A stretch of DNA of 64,000 nucleotides from contig JAVTVY010025039.1 of the NCBI GenBank assembly GCA_036873755.1, positions 1 through 64,000 on the forward strand, in the 5' to 3' direction. The stretch comes from Hanleya hanleyi. Its lineage: Eukaryota; Mollusca; Polyplacophora; Lepidopleurida; Hanleyidae. Positions 22,367 through 35,700 of this stretch are shown one piece after another. The notes beneath the pieces are model-generated. The model saw only the letters and a list, made by a program, of their open reading frames with translations. It did not search any database and was not told the origin of the DNA. The position numbers and the translations under genes are program-made. The first letter of the stretch is position 1. Every line of letters starts with the position of its first letter.

Positions 22367-23487
22367 TAGTGTATGATAGAATCATTGTCACACATCTGCA
22401 TAGATCTTCTAATAGGACTATTTTCACACATCTGCATAGATCTTCTAATAGGACCATTTTCACACCTCGGTGTAGAGCTTATGATAGGATCATTGTCACA
22501 CCTCTGTATAGAGTGTATGATAGGATCATTGTCACACCTCTGTATAGAGTGTATGATAGGATCATTGTCACACCTCTATATAGAGTGTATGATAGGATAA
22601 TTGTCACACCTCTGTAATAGAGTGTACGATAGGATCATTGTCACACCTCTGTATAGAGTGTATGATAGGATCATTGTCACACCTCTGTAATAGAGTGTAC
22701 GATAGGATCATTGTCACACCTCTGTATAGAGTGTATGATAGGATCATTGTCACACCTCTGTAATAGAGTGTACGATAGGATCATTGTCACACCTCTGTAT
22801 AGAGTGTATGATAGGATCATTGTCACACCTCTGTAATAGAGTGTACGATAGGATCATTGTCACACCTCTGTATAGAGTGTATGATAGGATCATTGTCACA
22901 CCTCTGTAATAGAGTGTACGATAGGATCATTGTCACAGGATCATTGTCACACCTCTGTATAAAACTTAGGATAGAATGCTCACCTCTGTATAAAACTTAG
23001 GATAGGATGCTTGTCACACATCTGTAAAGAGCTTCTAATAGGAGCATTTTCCCTCCCCTTGATAGGGTTTTTGTTGGGATCATTGTCACACCTCTGTATA
23101 GAACTTAGGATAGAATCATTGTGACACCTCTGTATAAAGCTTAGGATAGTATCATTGTCACACATCTGTATACAGTTTCTAATAGGATCATTTTCACACC
23201 TCTGGATAGAGTTGATGATGGGATCACTGTCAGACCTTTGTGTAGACCTTAGGATAGGATCGTTTTCACACCTCTATATAGAGTGTATGACAGGATCACT
23301 GTCACATATCTGTAGAGAGCTTCTAATATGATCATTTTTCTCATCGCTGGATAAAGTTTATGAGGGGTCATTGTCAGACTTCTGTATAAAGCTTAGGGTA
23401 GAATCATTGTCATACCTCTGTATAGACTTTAGGATAGGATTATTGTCACATTTCTGTATAGAGCGTATAACAGGATCATTTTGAGAC
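22367..23487 (+). repeat. 36-bp satellite array, block 2
   Basis: Same unit and orientation as block 1, with a subfamily change (GAGTGTATG in place of GAGCTTATG). From about 22610 to 22925 a 36-bp and a 37-bp unit alternate: CTGTAATAGAGTGTACG recurs at a strict 73-bp period about five times. The distal half is divergent. Confidence 0.93.
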
Positions 23488-23640
23488 TCAGAATTGAAGA
23501 ATTGAAATTTTTAATTGATTGTGGGACCAAAAGATAGGAGTAGTATAGGCATACGGTACTGCTGAATATAATGTAGTAAGAAATTTAAAAAACATACAAT
23601 GTTGTCATCAGTTGGAGTTTTATGAGAGGAATATACATAC

Positions 23641-23713
23641 CTCTGTTGAACTTCTGGATGCTTTTCTATTTCTATAAAAGTGAATGATAACACCGATGCC
23701 GTCGTCTCTTGGC
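23641..23713 (-). CDS. CYP46A1-like: P450 exon i: I-helix oxygen-activation motif and J helix
   Basis: Acceptor CATTTTGCAG, donor GTATGT, 73 bp. It reads QETTASVLSFTFIEIEKHPE then VQQ, completing AGQETT. It exits with two bases of an Arg codon, so at least one more exon must follow to the left. Confidence 0.92.
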
Positions 23714-26700
23714 CTGCAAAATGCCCCGAATAATAAAAAAACATATTAAAAATGTTAAATCTGCTTATAACACACACCAGTGTCTAGGGCCCTACAGGAG
23801 TAAAATCATACCATTTTCTGATTTGCTGACGGTGGTTATTGATATTGTACATTCTTATAGATGTATCTTCACATCAACAGTCTATTCATGTGAATATATA
23901 TAAAAAGGGGGATGTATATGTAGTCAAGTAACATGACTCTTATTTTATTATCAGAGTAATGCTGCATGATTTTCCACGATTCAAAGAATCACATAAACAA
24001 CGTCCAAAACTGACCAGAAAATTACATTCACTCACCCCAATCCCCGCTGTAGTAACCTAGGGTCTCTCCGGGTTGGAAAGCCACCAATATTACTAGTCAC
24101 AAACACTTATACTTCCACTCGAAATGCGGCAGAGAACAAAATGAATCGCGCTCATCATCAAGCCAGCCATATCATGTTTTGATGTGGAACGAAAATGTAC
24201 GACTATCGGAAATGTGAAATTATGCGCGTGGGACTAAATATAGAATCTCTTCCAGGCCAACGCGTGTACAATATTCGTGCATCCACAAGCCGGTTCCCAG
24301 GCTAAACTTTTGCGAGGTAAAACTCTGTCCACATTTCCAATAGTCGTACATTTATCGAAACATGACATGGCTGGCTCTATGACGGGTCTCGATTCATTTT
24401 GTTCGTTGCTGCATTTTGAGTGGAAGTAAGTGTTTGTGACCAGTAATATTGGTGGCCGTTCAACCCGGAGAGACCAATGGTCACGATAGTTGGGATTGGA
24501 GTGAGTGAATGTAATTTTCTGGTCAGTTTTCGACGTTGTTTATATGTGCTTCTTTGAATCGTGGAAAATCATGCGACATGACTCTGATAATAGGATCCGA
24601 GTCATGTTACGTGACTAATGTATATGCTGACATTTGATGTACGGGATGCAGGGTTATAATATCCACTGTCCGGAAAGTATCTGAAACAATTAACAAATAA
24701 TTAACAGTATTTTCGTTATTTTTGGGATAACACTATCTTAGAATAGCACAAATTCTAGTGCTAAAAATTTGGTCGAGTCCCGTGCGGGATTCGAACCAGT
24801 GACCCCAGAGTGAGGCACCTAATCGCCAGCACTGTATGTCGGCGATCTAAACCACTCGGCCAACGGGCCTCCCACAACAAATTTGGTCGAGTCAAACTGT
24901 CAGACTCGACCAAATTTTCAGCACTAGAATTTGTGCTATTCTAAGATAGTGTTATCCCAAAAATAACGAAAATACTGTTATACGATCACTTTCTAAATGA
25001 TAAAAAATATAACAAATAATTAAATTCCGCTTAGAAATAAAACAAGCGTTCTGAGAACCCCAACATCTCGCCTTGCGGGGTCATCCGCCGAAGGTGCAGC
25101 AGTATTGAATGCATACACGTAGAGCAAACAATAAGGTCTGGAATAGGTGATGTGGTACAGACAATAATGTCTGGAATAGATTATCTGGGACAGACAATAA
25201 CATCAGCCCCATGTGGGATTACTGGCATATAAGTTAATCCCATGTAGGATGGATAGGTCAGTGCCGTCGGATTACTGGTGCATAGAGCAGTCCAGTTTGA
25301 GATTACTGCTGGATAGGTCAGTCCCATGTGAGATTACCGCTGGATAGGCCAGTCCTGTGTAGGATTACTGCTGGATGGACCAGTCCCGTGTGTTATTACT
25401 GATGGATAGACCAGTCCCCTGTGGGATTACTGCTAGATAGTCCAGTCCCAAGTAGGATTACTGCTGGATAGGCCAGTCCTGTCTGGGATTACTGCTGGAT
25501 AGATGAGTCTCGTATGGGATTAATGCTGGATAGGACAGTCCCGTGTGGGATTACTGCTGCATAGGCAGTCCAGTGTGGGATTACTGCTGCATACGGCAAT
25601 CCTGTGTGGGATTATGGCTGGGGAGGCCAGTGCCATGTGAGATTACTGCTGGATAGGCTAAACCTGTGTGGGATTACAGCGGGATAGGTCAGTCCCATGT
25701 AGAATTATGGCTGGATAGGTCAGCGCCATGTGGGATTACTGCTGCACATTGCAGTTCAGTGTCATATTACTTCTGGATAGGTCAGTCCCATGTGTGATTA
25801 CTGCTGCATAGGCCAGTCCTGTGTGGAATTACTGCTGGATAGGCCAGTCCCATGTTGGATTACTGCTGGATAGGCCAGTCCGGTCTGGGATTACTGGTGG
25901 ATAGGTTAGTCCCGTGTGGCATTACTGCTGGATAGGCCAATGCCATTTGGGAATACAGCTGGATAGGTCAGTCCTGTGTGAAATTACTGCTGGATAGGCC
26001 AGTCCCAAATGGGATTACTGCTGGATAGACCAGTTCGGTCTGAGATTACTGCTGGATAGTTGAGTTTCGTATGGGATTACTGCTGGATAGGTCAGTCCCG
26101 AGTGGGATTACTGCGGGAGAGTTGTGACCTAGGAAAACATGAAACATGTCCACCAAGTTTTATAATCATCCCACGAAAGGTTCAACAAACTTTCCATGTA
26201 CAGATCTACATGTAAATTTTTGCCCAACAAAAACCTTATCAATGGAAAGGTACAAAGTCTAAAATGCAATAATTAGGACAAGAATTCATATTTAATGTCA
26301 TATTTCTTAAATAGCACATGCACATCGTCGAATCACATTGAACTTGGGTAGCAAGTGTCAAACTCATCCAATGAAAGCTGACAGCTTCAGAAAACTTTCC
26401 ATGTACAGGTGTACATCTATATACATGTACATTATTATTGGCAGATTACTTAGACAAAACCCTCAAAATATGAACAAAAATTAATATTTCATCTGCTAAA
26501 TAGCACAGGTATATCTTCTAATCATAAGAAACATGTGTACCAAGTTTCATAATCATTCAATGACAGCTGACAACTGTAGCAAACTGTGGTGTACAGATGT
26601 ACATGTGCACTTCAGCTAAACGCAAAACTCCATCATTTGCAATAATTTGGAGAAATATTAATATTTCATCTCAAAAATAGCATAGGTACATCCTCTAATC

Positions 26701-29700
26701 ATAAGAAACATGTGTACCAAGTTTCGTAATCATCCAATGACAGCTGACAACTGCAACAAACTCGCCATGTACATGTATACATATAGAGGCCTACATGTAT
26801 AATTTACCTAAACAAAAAACTCATTCATTTGCCATAATTTGAAGAAAAATTAATATTTCTTCTCAAAAATAGCACAGGTACATCCTCTAATCATAAGAAA
26901 CATGTGTACCAAGTTTCATAATCATCCAATGACAGCTGACAACTGCAACAAACTTTCTAAGTACAGATGTACATGTGCACTTCAGCTAAACGCAAAACTC
27001 TATCACAGGGATTTTAACATTAGAGCACCCCAGGGGTAGTACCCCCAGGTGGCATACCCACCCCCCATATTTTTTTTATTTTTTTTTTATTTTTTCTGAT
27101 TTTTCTAGATTTTTTTTAATTTGCTAAACCAAAAACCTTATCATTTCCAGGCAGGCGACAGTGACACCGACGACGACATCCTCTTCCCCCTCTCACAATA
27201 TCTCCCCTTTACTTCGTAAGGCGAGATAATGAAACGACAGCGAATCAATAATCGAACACCAACTCACCTGTTTCCGCCATAGTAAACCACGAATCCAGGC
27301 ACTGATATTTATTTAACTGAATTGGAACCCTTGTAAAGTTTCTAACCCAGTGCCGGAGAATAAAAATATCTTATAGCACAAACTGCAGGCTAACTACAGC
27401 CGTTTTAATGCCTGGCTTTGAGAATAAAATTCGTGAATGTATCACATGCATAGAACAGTTTTACCTGCCAGGAAAATTGTCATGTATTCATCCACTACAT
27501 CTTCAGTTCCAAATAACTCGGGATGTTCATCTGCGGATAAATAAACACGATTTATACAATGTAAGAAGCACATTCTATATGATTCAGTTTTAAAGTCGGC
27601 CATTTAACGCTAATTGGAATGGCGGGAGTGGGCGAAGGGGGCGTTTGGCTTAGTGCACGTTCTTGGAGTAGAGAGAATCGCGAGTAAATTCAATCTGATG
27701 TTTTCATTGTTTTGACTTCAAAAGTTTTGCCTTTCTCCTCACAGAAGTGCTAAAATTTATTTTATCTCACATCACATTTATTAATTTATTATAGAAAATA
27801 GCAAAGCAATTCTTATTTTGAACTAGAGCCTTAGGCACGGTAACGGGCTATTTAAATGTCAAAATTGGCTGTTTGAATAATTCCATTAACTCTTTGATGT
27901 TTAGTCCCATGGCGAAAAGCCACACAATTTGTCCAGTCTCACACAATTCTCTCAACAAGAATCTCTAGTGAATTAGCGTTATTGTACATGTAACACATGT
28001 ATATATTTAAACAATTAACTTGTGACAGATGGGACAAATTCCTTATTTATTATGAACCCGACTTGATAGGATAAATAATGTCTTCTCTATATGTTACCCT
28101 GGCAACGGTACTACTTGTGCTCAAGTTTTTCCTAAGGGCTGATACTTCATAGCTTATATTGGGGTTATTTTCACTCTAGGTGCATAACTCCTGGAGCAGC
28201 GGATCATGGACAAAGTCAAACTGGCAGCCATATATGTTTATGTCATTTTGTTTTCAACAGTTGTTTTCTTTTCTTAGCATAGAATGCCCAAAAACTATTT
28301 TATTTCACCTCAGATAATTATTTACTAATTTATCATGTAGTTTTGTACGCTCATACTATTCAGCTTGTATCACTGACGTCCCTACTCCCCTTGTTCCCCC
28401 CGCTGATTCACATCGCCAAGTTCGCGCCTCTTGGCCGTAAGGAGGCGCTTCATCTAGTTACCCAATCGCCGTGCCGTAATAGCTCGGAGATAACCAGATT
28501 CCTCATACTAACCACGATTGGATAACTACCTCACGTGATCGAAATTACGTCATGCCTTCATGAAAGTGAGATCACGACTCATTTGCGTACACTTCGCCAT
28601 CCATAAGATGGCTTGCGAATCGTGTGTCTCCATTATCGCGGAGCGATATCCGGTGTTTTACCGGATTCTGTTCGGCCTTCATCCGGCGGAGAACAGACTG
28701 GAGAAATCTGATAAATTACAGGTTTTCATATCACTTCTGAAACAGATATTGCCTGGGCTTACAAAATATATAGGTATGTATAACTTTCGTATCATCCAAG
28801 GGGTGTGGTGGATCTGAAATTTTGAACAAGTAGTTCATCACATGACTCGAAAATGGCGAGTTACGTTGGGGTTACGTCGGTAGACCTCAGCTGATTGGCT
28901 GACGAAGTCACGCGGTATTGATTTATGGAAATTCCCTCCTGCAGTTGCCGAAAGTAGGCTGAACATGGATACACACGATCCGTCTTACCGCGTATAGATG
29001 ACCGAGATGGTTACAGGTTGATCACGACTCTCACGTAATGTGAAAGCCATGCCAATATTTTGACAGCGACACGCCCTCTCTATACTTTTTCCCGTCCTTA
29101 TTAACAGTCAACATTCAATTCAAAATCTGAAGCAATTGAACGGTGTTTGTACGTTACCATACTAGGCAGCTTGATCTCCTTATATATATACTCATGACGA
29201 TAAAGCGTGGTCGTATCAGTGGGATATTAACAACATTTACAGGGATTTATTTGTTAATCATTTGAAGGTAACAAATGTTTGCAATCAGTTGACGAATCTT
29301 ACTAAACGATGGAGGAAGTTATCCAACAATGTGCTCACTCTTAACTCAGAAATTAACGTAATTTAGAGCTGTTTTGCTGTCCGTTTATTGTTAGTTTTGC
29401 CGTTAACGACATATGAACGTTTGAAAAGGGAGACAACTCTTATTGCTTTAATTCACAGTTGATTGTGAACAAATAGTTCACTAGTTTCTCGCGTTTTTCC
29501 ACACAGTTATCACTCATTAGATGTCTGGGTAATTTATTACTGTTACCGAGACACTAATCTTGGCAGCTTAGCGCCGTCATTTCATGGAAACATTTAATGG
29601 TGACTGGACGAAAGACCTCTCATTCACTGAGAGAAAAGATGTGGGATGCCCATATGCTGGTTGCCGCGAAAAACAAAGCGGACCAAGACTCTTCCGTAAG

Positions 29701-32700
29701 AGTGATATTCATTGGCCATTGGTGGTTGGCCTGTGCAGAGCGCCCCCTTACGGCCAAGAGGCGCGAAATATGCGATGTGAATCAGCGGGGGGAACAAGGA
29801 GAGTATAGGGACGTCAGTGATACAAGCTGTTTATCAGCGTAGTAGTTTTTGCGAAGAAAATAGCTTACTTTGGAGAAAGCCGAGAATTCAGTGTAAGATC
29901 CTCCCTCTCCTCTCCCCCACCCTCCGAAGACAATGTGCTAGGATTGCGTTCAGATGTACCTGTATTTATCCAGTCATATCGAGGCTGAACATATTAAACG
30001 AAAATTACACACTAGACGAATTTATTACCTTGTGATTTAACACAATGAGTGAGAATGTCTTCTGGGTAGTTATCTCCCTTGGTAATAGCTTGTCTCCGCT
30101 CTCTCAGGATTCGATTACCGCAGTCCCGTAAAAATTTAACGGCATCTCTCACCTCTTGACGAAAAGTGTGGAGTCTGGGATCATACTGGAATGAACACGC
30201 ACAAGTTGAAGGATTTCTTTCAGTTGCATTTGAGGTGAAAATCTGGAAAAACTATCAATAATAGCATTGAACAAAATTGGTCAAAATTGGTCAAAATTGA
30301 ACACCTTCAACATGTTATTGTTCAACATATATTGTGATAACACACAGGACAGTGTCTCAAATCAATCAAACAATGCTGATTATTAAAACAATGCTGATTA
30401 ATCGATGTTGAATCGATATTGTTGTTGTTACCACACGCTACCGTATATCACTGTACATATACACAAAGCGCTATACATATACAGTGTTATAAGGTAGCGT
30501 TATGGAACAAAAACAATATCGATTCAACATCGATTAATCAGCACTGTTTGATTAATTTGAGACACTGTCCTGTGGATGAGATACACAGAGTTCTAATAGT
30601 TCAACATTTTGCTTGGTCTTTGAACCTGTGGCCCTCAACTAAATACACTTTTTTTGTGAGCATTCAGAATTAAACCAGTAACCAGGGAGCATAAAATTGT
30701 ACCGACCCTGCAGTAACCCTTCATGGATATCGATGAGTTAATACAGGTTCTGTTTCGTAATGCTGTGATCTTGGCCTTCGAACTAGCGAGATGGGAATCA
30801 ATTAACTCTCCCGTGAACTTTCGTGAAGATCGATGGAACGTAACTAAATATATTATCCGGTCAATGTTACGTACGGACGTGCGAACAAATGATATCTTGT
30901 GTGTCTTTTTTGTGCAACATTGTAACGATCGTCAACAACAACAACAAAACATTGTTGAGAAATCGTTACAATGTTGCACAATTACCCCTTCTCAAATGCG
31001 ACTTTTAATGAAAAACTTTGTTAGGAAGACAGTTTTTTAAAGAAAAAAACATCGTTTCTTATAAAGGAAGAATCGTGTGTTATAAGAGAAATTGCAATCT
31101 TCAAAAGGGTATCCTACAATGAAATCACCTTTCCAATATGTAAGAAAGAAAGAAAGAAAGAAAGCCTGTGTGTCTGGCCACACAAGTCAACGGCCAAAAG
31201 AAAAAGACACACAAGCTATCATTTGACCGTAGGCGCCAGAGGACGGCTCAACGGACAGAAGAAAAATATAATGCCCCTTCGACTAAAATCGGCGGAGCAT
31301 AAAAACGAAGCTAGAATATCCTTTAACGTTAAAGGCAATTACTGTGTTTTACCTTCATTATCGGTCCCTTGAAACTTTCTTGAAGCCCTTCTAAAGTTCT
31401 GTATATAGCAGCCGGAAACGGACTGTCCGAGTTGTTGATACTGTCAATGTCCATACCAAAAGCAACCTGAAGAATAAATTGATATCTCATGTTAAATAAC
31501 AAAGCACAGGTGACAATTGGGATACACGAGTGGACTATTTGTGATTGTGAAGTCGGCAATATGGTAAGGCCACCGAGCGGTCTCAATAAAGTTATGACAG
31601 CCGGCATTACTAATGTTCATTTCTTGCACACTGATTTAAATTGAGCAAACCGAAGTTCATTACTTTTTCCCTATTCTCGTTTCGATCTTATAAAACGCGC
31701 TATGTGAAAATAGTGATGTTCAAGAAAATCGATATATTTCAACACCCACCGTGTCTTTCATAACACAAATTAAACCAGGCCTTGCCCAATAATTTTCGTC
31801 ACTAAATGGATATTATTTAAGTAGAATACTTCAAAATTTGTGTTGTTACGAACCTTTCTAACGGGTTCTTGTAAAATCCGTGTGCATTCCACAATCTTGA
31901 GTACGGTACACTATCGCCGAGATAATGCTGGTAAGGTTACACGGAGTACACAGCTGATTTTGTAATTGGTTTAGAAACAATAATATGTGAATTATTTCGA
32001 ACAAATGATTTAGATAGGGGTTTGGAAAAACACCATTTATAATTATACAATTTTAAGTCATTTATAAACATGGCTCTCTTTGAAAATGGAAATCGACCTA
32101 GGGGTGCACTCCAGGGATTCATCCAATTGGTGGCCGAAAAGTGAATCTCGACCATTCCCATCCGAGCTTGCTTCATTTTTCATTGAAAATCCCTTAAAAT
32201 GTCGAAAAATGGTCAAATTTGGCTCAATTTCCAGAAAAATCTGTAAGAGCTATTTAAATTAAATTTTTTCCTCATGTTCCCAGGTCCGGTACCAACATAA
32301 AAAGGTGAAAAAAAAAGTGGAGGTCAACCTGCCCGTTTTTTGTCAAATTTTCTCTCCGTAAACCAATCCTGATTGTTAGGCACAGCCAAGGAACATAACC
32401 GAGGCAGGAAAAAATTTATTTTATGACATCACCGTGTAGACGAAGCCAACCATCGATCTGTATATGCCCGTTTGCAGCGTTGATAATGCTGCATAGGAGG
32501 GTATTATAGATATAAGCTATTAAGCAGACAAGAAGAATTATGATGTAGCAGAACACGGGCAGTCTATCGTATTCTGAAATTAGACCGGGGACATTGCTAC
32601 GAAACTGTGGAGCCAACCATCGATCTGTATATGCCCATCCTCACTTTTAGCGTTCTAACCCTATTTATGTGTATCGGGTTACGACGGTGTTGAGGCATCA

Positions 32701-35700
32701 ACTCCAAATCTTTCTGCGTTCAACCAAAATTGTAACAACGGTATATCAAACGTGTAATATTTGGGAATTATTCAGGAAACACTACCGGTATATTTATTAT
32801 TTAGATGCGAATGCAAACGTAGACTAACCTCGCTTCATTTCGGTTTAATTACCAAAATAAAATATTATATGAAAGAAAATTTTCAGTAATAGTCTAAACA
32901 TGTTAATGTTCGTTATCTTGTGCTCCTATGAAATCGCATCGGGGTGTATTGCCGAAAGAATAAAAAAAAACACACTTAAGTCAATGATCAGTAATACTAA
33001 TCAGGATTTTAAAGTGAGAGATATATAGATGAAATTACTCGACTTTTTATGACGTTAAGGAACACACCGAAAGAAGTAACATTCCATGACACATTGTACT
33101 TTGAAAAAGCCTTCGCTAGTATCTAACTGCTTTATTCTACAACTTTGGGGAGTCTGTTATAGTGTGACATTTGACTAATTAGTTATCGATATTATCCGTG
33201 ATTTATTGATTTAACTATCGAGATTCTGCGAAAGAAGCGTTTATTTAGATATGTTTTGAGCATTATAGCCAAAGAATATTACACGATTACAAGACAACGA
33301 CAAACAGAACACTGCTTTCTCGGCAATACCTCTCGGGTTGACAAACGCACCCGCCACATTACAGCGCCTTACAGAAAAGCGTTTAAAAGATGTCAACCTC
33401 AAAGAATATCTCATTTACTTTGATGACATCATTATATTTTCTCGGACGTTTGGAGAGCACGTTCAATGGCTGGAATCCGGTTTCCGATGTTTGGAGAAGC
33501 ACAACCTCAAACTGAATCCTGCAAAGTGCCCAGTATCTGGGCCATATCGTTTCCAAGGGTGGAAGATTGAAGCGTTTTTGAAGTGACCCACGTCAGAAAA
33601 CGTCAACGACCTGCGTAGGTTTCTCGGATTAGCCGGGTACTACATGCGTTTTGTTAAAGATTACGCAAAAATCGCTCGGTGTTTGAACGATTTGCTGACC
33701 GGTCAACTGTAAAAGAGATACAAGTCGGCGGAACGTCCACATTGGCGCTGAGAGGAGAAACACCAACATGCGTTTGACTCCCTCACCGAAACGCTAACTA
33801 TCCTGCCAGTGTTCGCCTATGCAGATTGCATTCTACCATTCATTCTGCTTGTCAACGCCAGCGCTGCCAGCGTGAGAGCCGTTCTTTACTAACACCAAGG
33901 TGGCATCGATAGAGTTATAGCGTATGCTGGCAGGGGGTTGGAAACACTCGGAAAAGAATTATTCCGCTTACAAAATGAAAATCCTTGCTTTAAGGGAGTA
34001 GAGGACGTTCATTTCTAGAGGTTAATTTTTTTTTTAAATTTCAGGATTTTTTTATCAGGTTAGGAGAATATGATCCATGAAAAAAAAATAGGGGGTCACC
34101 ATACTCGTTAAAAAAATATGGTAGCCAAAAGCATGTATACCACTTAAAAGCCATAACACTGAATACATAGGGAAATTTGGATTTTTTCTTCTTTGATGCT
34201 CAATAAATCAAACTTCCCAAGGTCAAATTTTTCCCATTTTGCTATATAATACTAAACACATATAGTGCTTGTTAAATATGTAATAAAAACAGCGGGACAC
34301 CATACTTTCTTAGAAAATATTAGCGGTATAACAGATAAACTGAGCCTTTTCAGTCCTATTTCCAGGAGGGGGTGGGGGTGGGGAATCGGGGTGGGTGTGG
34401 AGAATATTATTGAAGTTCCAATTATTAGCCATTCAGAAGTTTTCTTTTTGTTGAAAGTGAATAGGAGTGAATTTGGGGGTATTCCGGAGGAATAATTTTT
34501 AACCTATGGAGCACTTTGCACCCTCCAACCGTTGAATTTAAAATGTCAATTTTTTGGTCCGTCCCATCACACTATCGACCCACCAGTAGAACGCATAAAT
34601 GGTTGTGTTGTGTCTTTTGTTCATTTTTATTCCATTTTGAGATGTCTGGGTACTTTTGTTAGGAAATTCAGCTTGTTTTGAAAAATCCGACAAATCATCA
34701 TGTTGTAGCCCCATAAGAGCAGGGAAATGAACGTCCTCTACTCCCTTAAAGTGAGAAGTTTGTCATAAATTTCCTGATTATTTTGATGGTCACAAATTTA
34801 ATGTCAAACCTGACAATAACCCACTTATGTTCTGTCAACAGCCAAACTCAATGCAACCGGCCACAGATGGCTTGCCGAGCTTTCGACCTACGACTTTGAC
34901 ATTCAGTATAAGAGCGGCACATCTCACTGTGACGCTGATCGTTTGTCCCGCCATCGTTGTTATACACTGACCGATGACGAGGGGATGCCCACATGTCCTG
35001 ATGACGTCATCAAGGCAATCTGCGCTGTTCAAGAAGCCGAGAAGAACGATTATCGCAAAGATTTGCCTCCCTTTGTTGACGGAGACTGCCAAATGGTTGA
35101 AAGCACAGCTGCGTGACGAAGTGATTGGGAGAGTGGTACACTCATTGAAGTTGGGCAGAAAACCGACTACGAGACAACGATCGAACGAGTCCAGAGCCGT
35201 GAGATTGTGGCTGAACGACCGGGATAGACCGTTGTTCAAAGATGGCGTTCTCTATCGTAGGACACGGCGAGAGATTGGGCCTTCATGTTCTCCATGATGA
35301 CGTCAGACTCATGGTCGCGAGCCATCTGAATTAGTGCATTCCCGATTTTTCAAGGATAGGCATTGCGCAAGATGTCGAACGGAAGATACGCTTCTGCACG
35401 CGGTGAATCTGCAGGAAATTTCGGGAGTCTGGTAAGATGGCCTGGCCGCACAGGTATCCGTAAAAACTACACAACCTATGGAATTAGTTTGTAAGGATTC
35501 CTTGTCCTTAGAAGCATTTAGTATCTTTGTAATTACTGACCACTTGTTTTGCTCAAGCTATCAGACAGCTATAACAGCTATTTCAGAATGTTATCTGACC
35601 ATTTCTTTGTTCATTACAGGTGCCCTGCGAAACTTCATAGTGATCATGGCGGTAATTTCGAATCTAATGTCCCTGGAGAGTTATGTAAGTTTACAGGTAT

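Noticed and set aside
1..23640. Search for the 3' P450 exons (ExxR, heme-Cys loop) to the left of 23641
   Set aside because: No segment with a suitable acceptor and a phase-2 start encoding these motifs was seen. They probably lie beyond the left edge.
24021..24090. Possible exon ending in GTGAGT near 24030 (minus)
   Set aside because: The same sequence is repeated in inverse at 24450-24510 as part of the foldback, and it encodes no family motif.
24777..24870. Functional tRNA gene
   Set aside because: Mismatches in the T and anticodon stems and its position inside a foldback favour a tRNA-derived repeat; kept only as tRNA-like.
27265..27310. Possible missing P450 I-helix exon
   Set aside because: Phase does not fit the 30029 donor and the peptide (LDSWFTMAETG) fits poorly. 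The 27465-27530 exon matches both phase and sequence.
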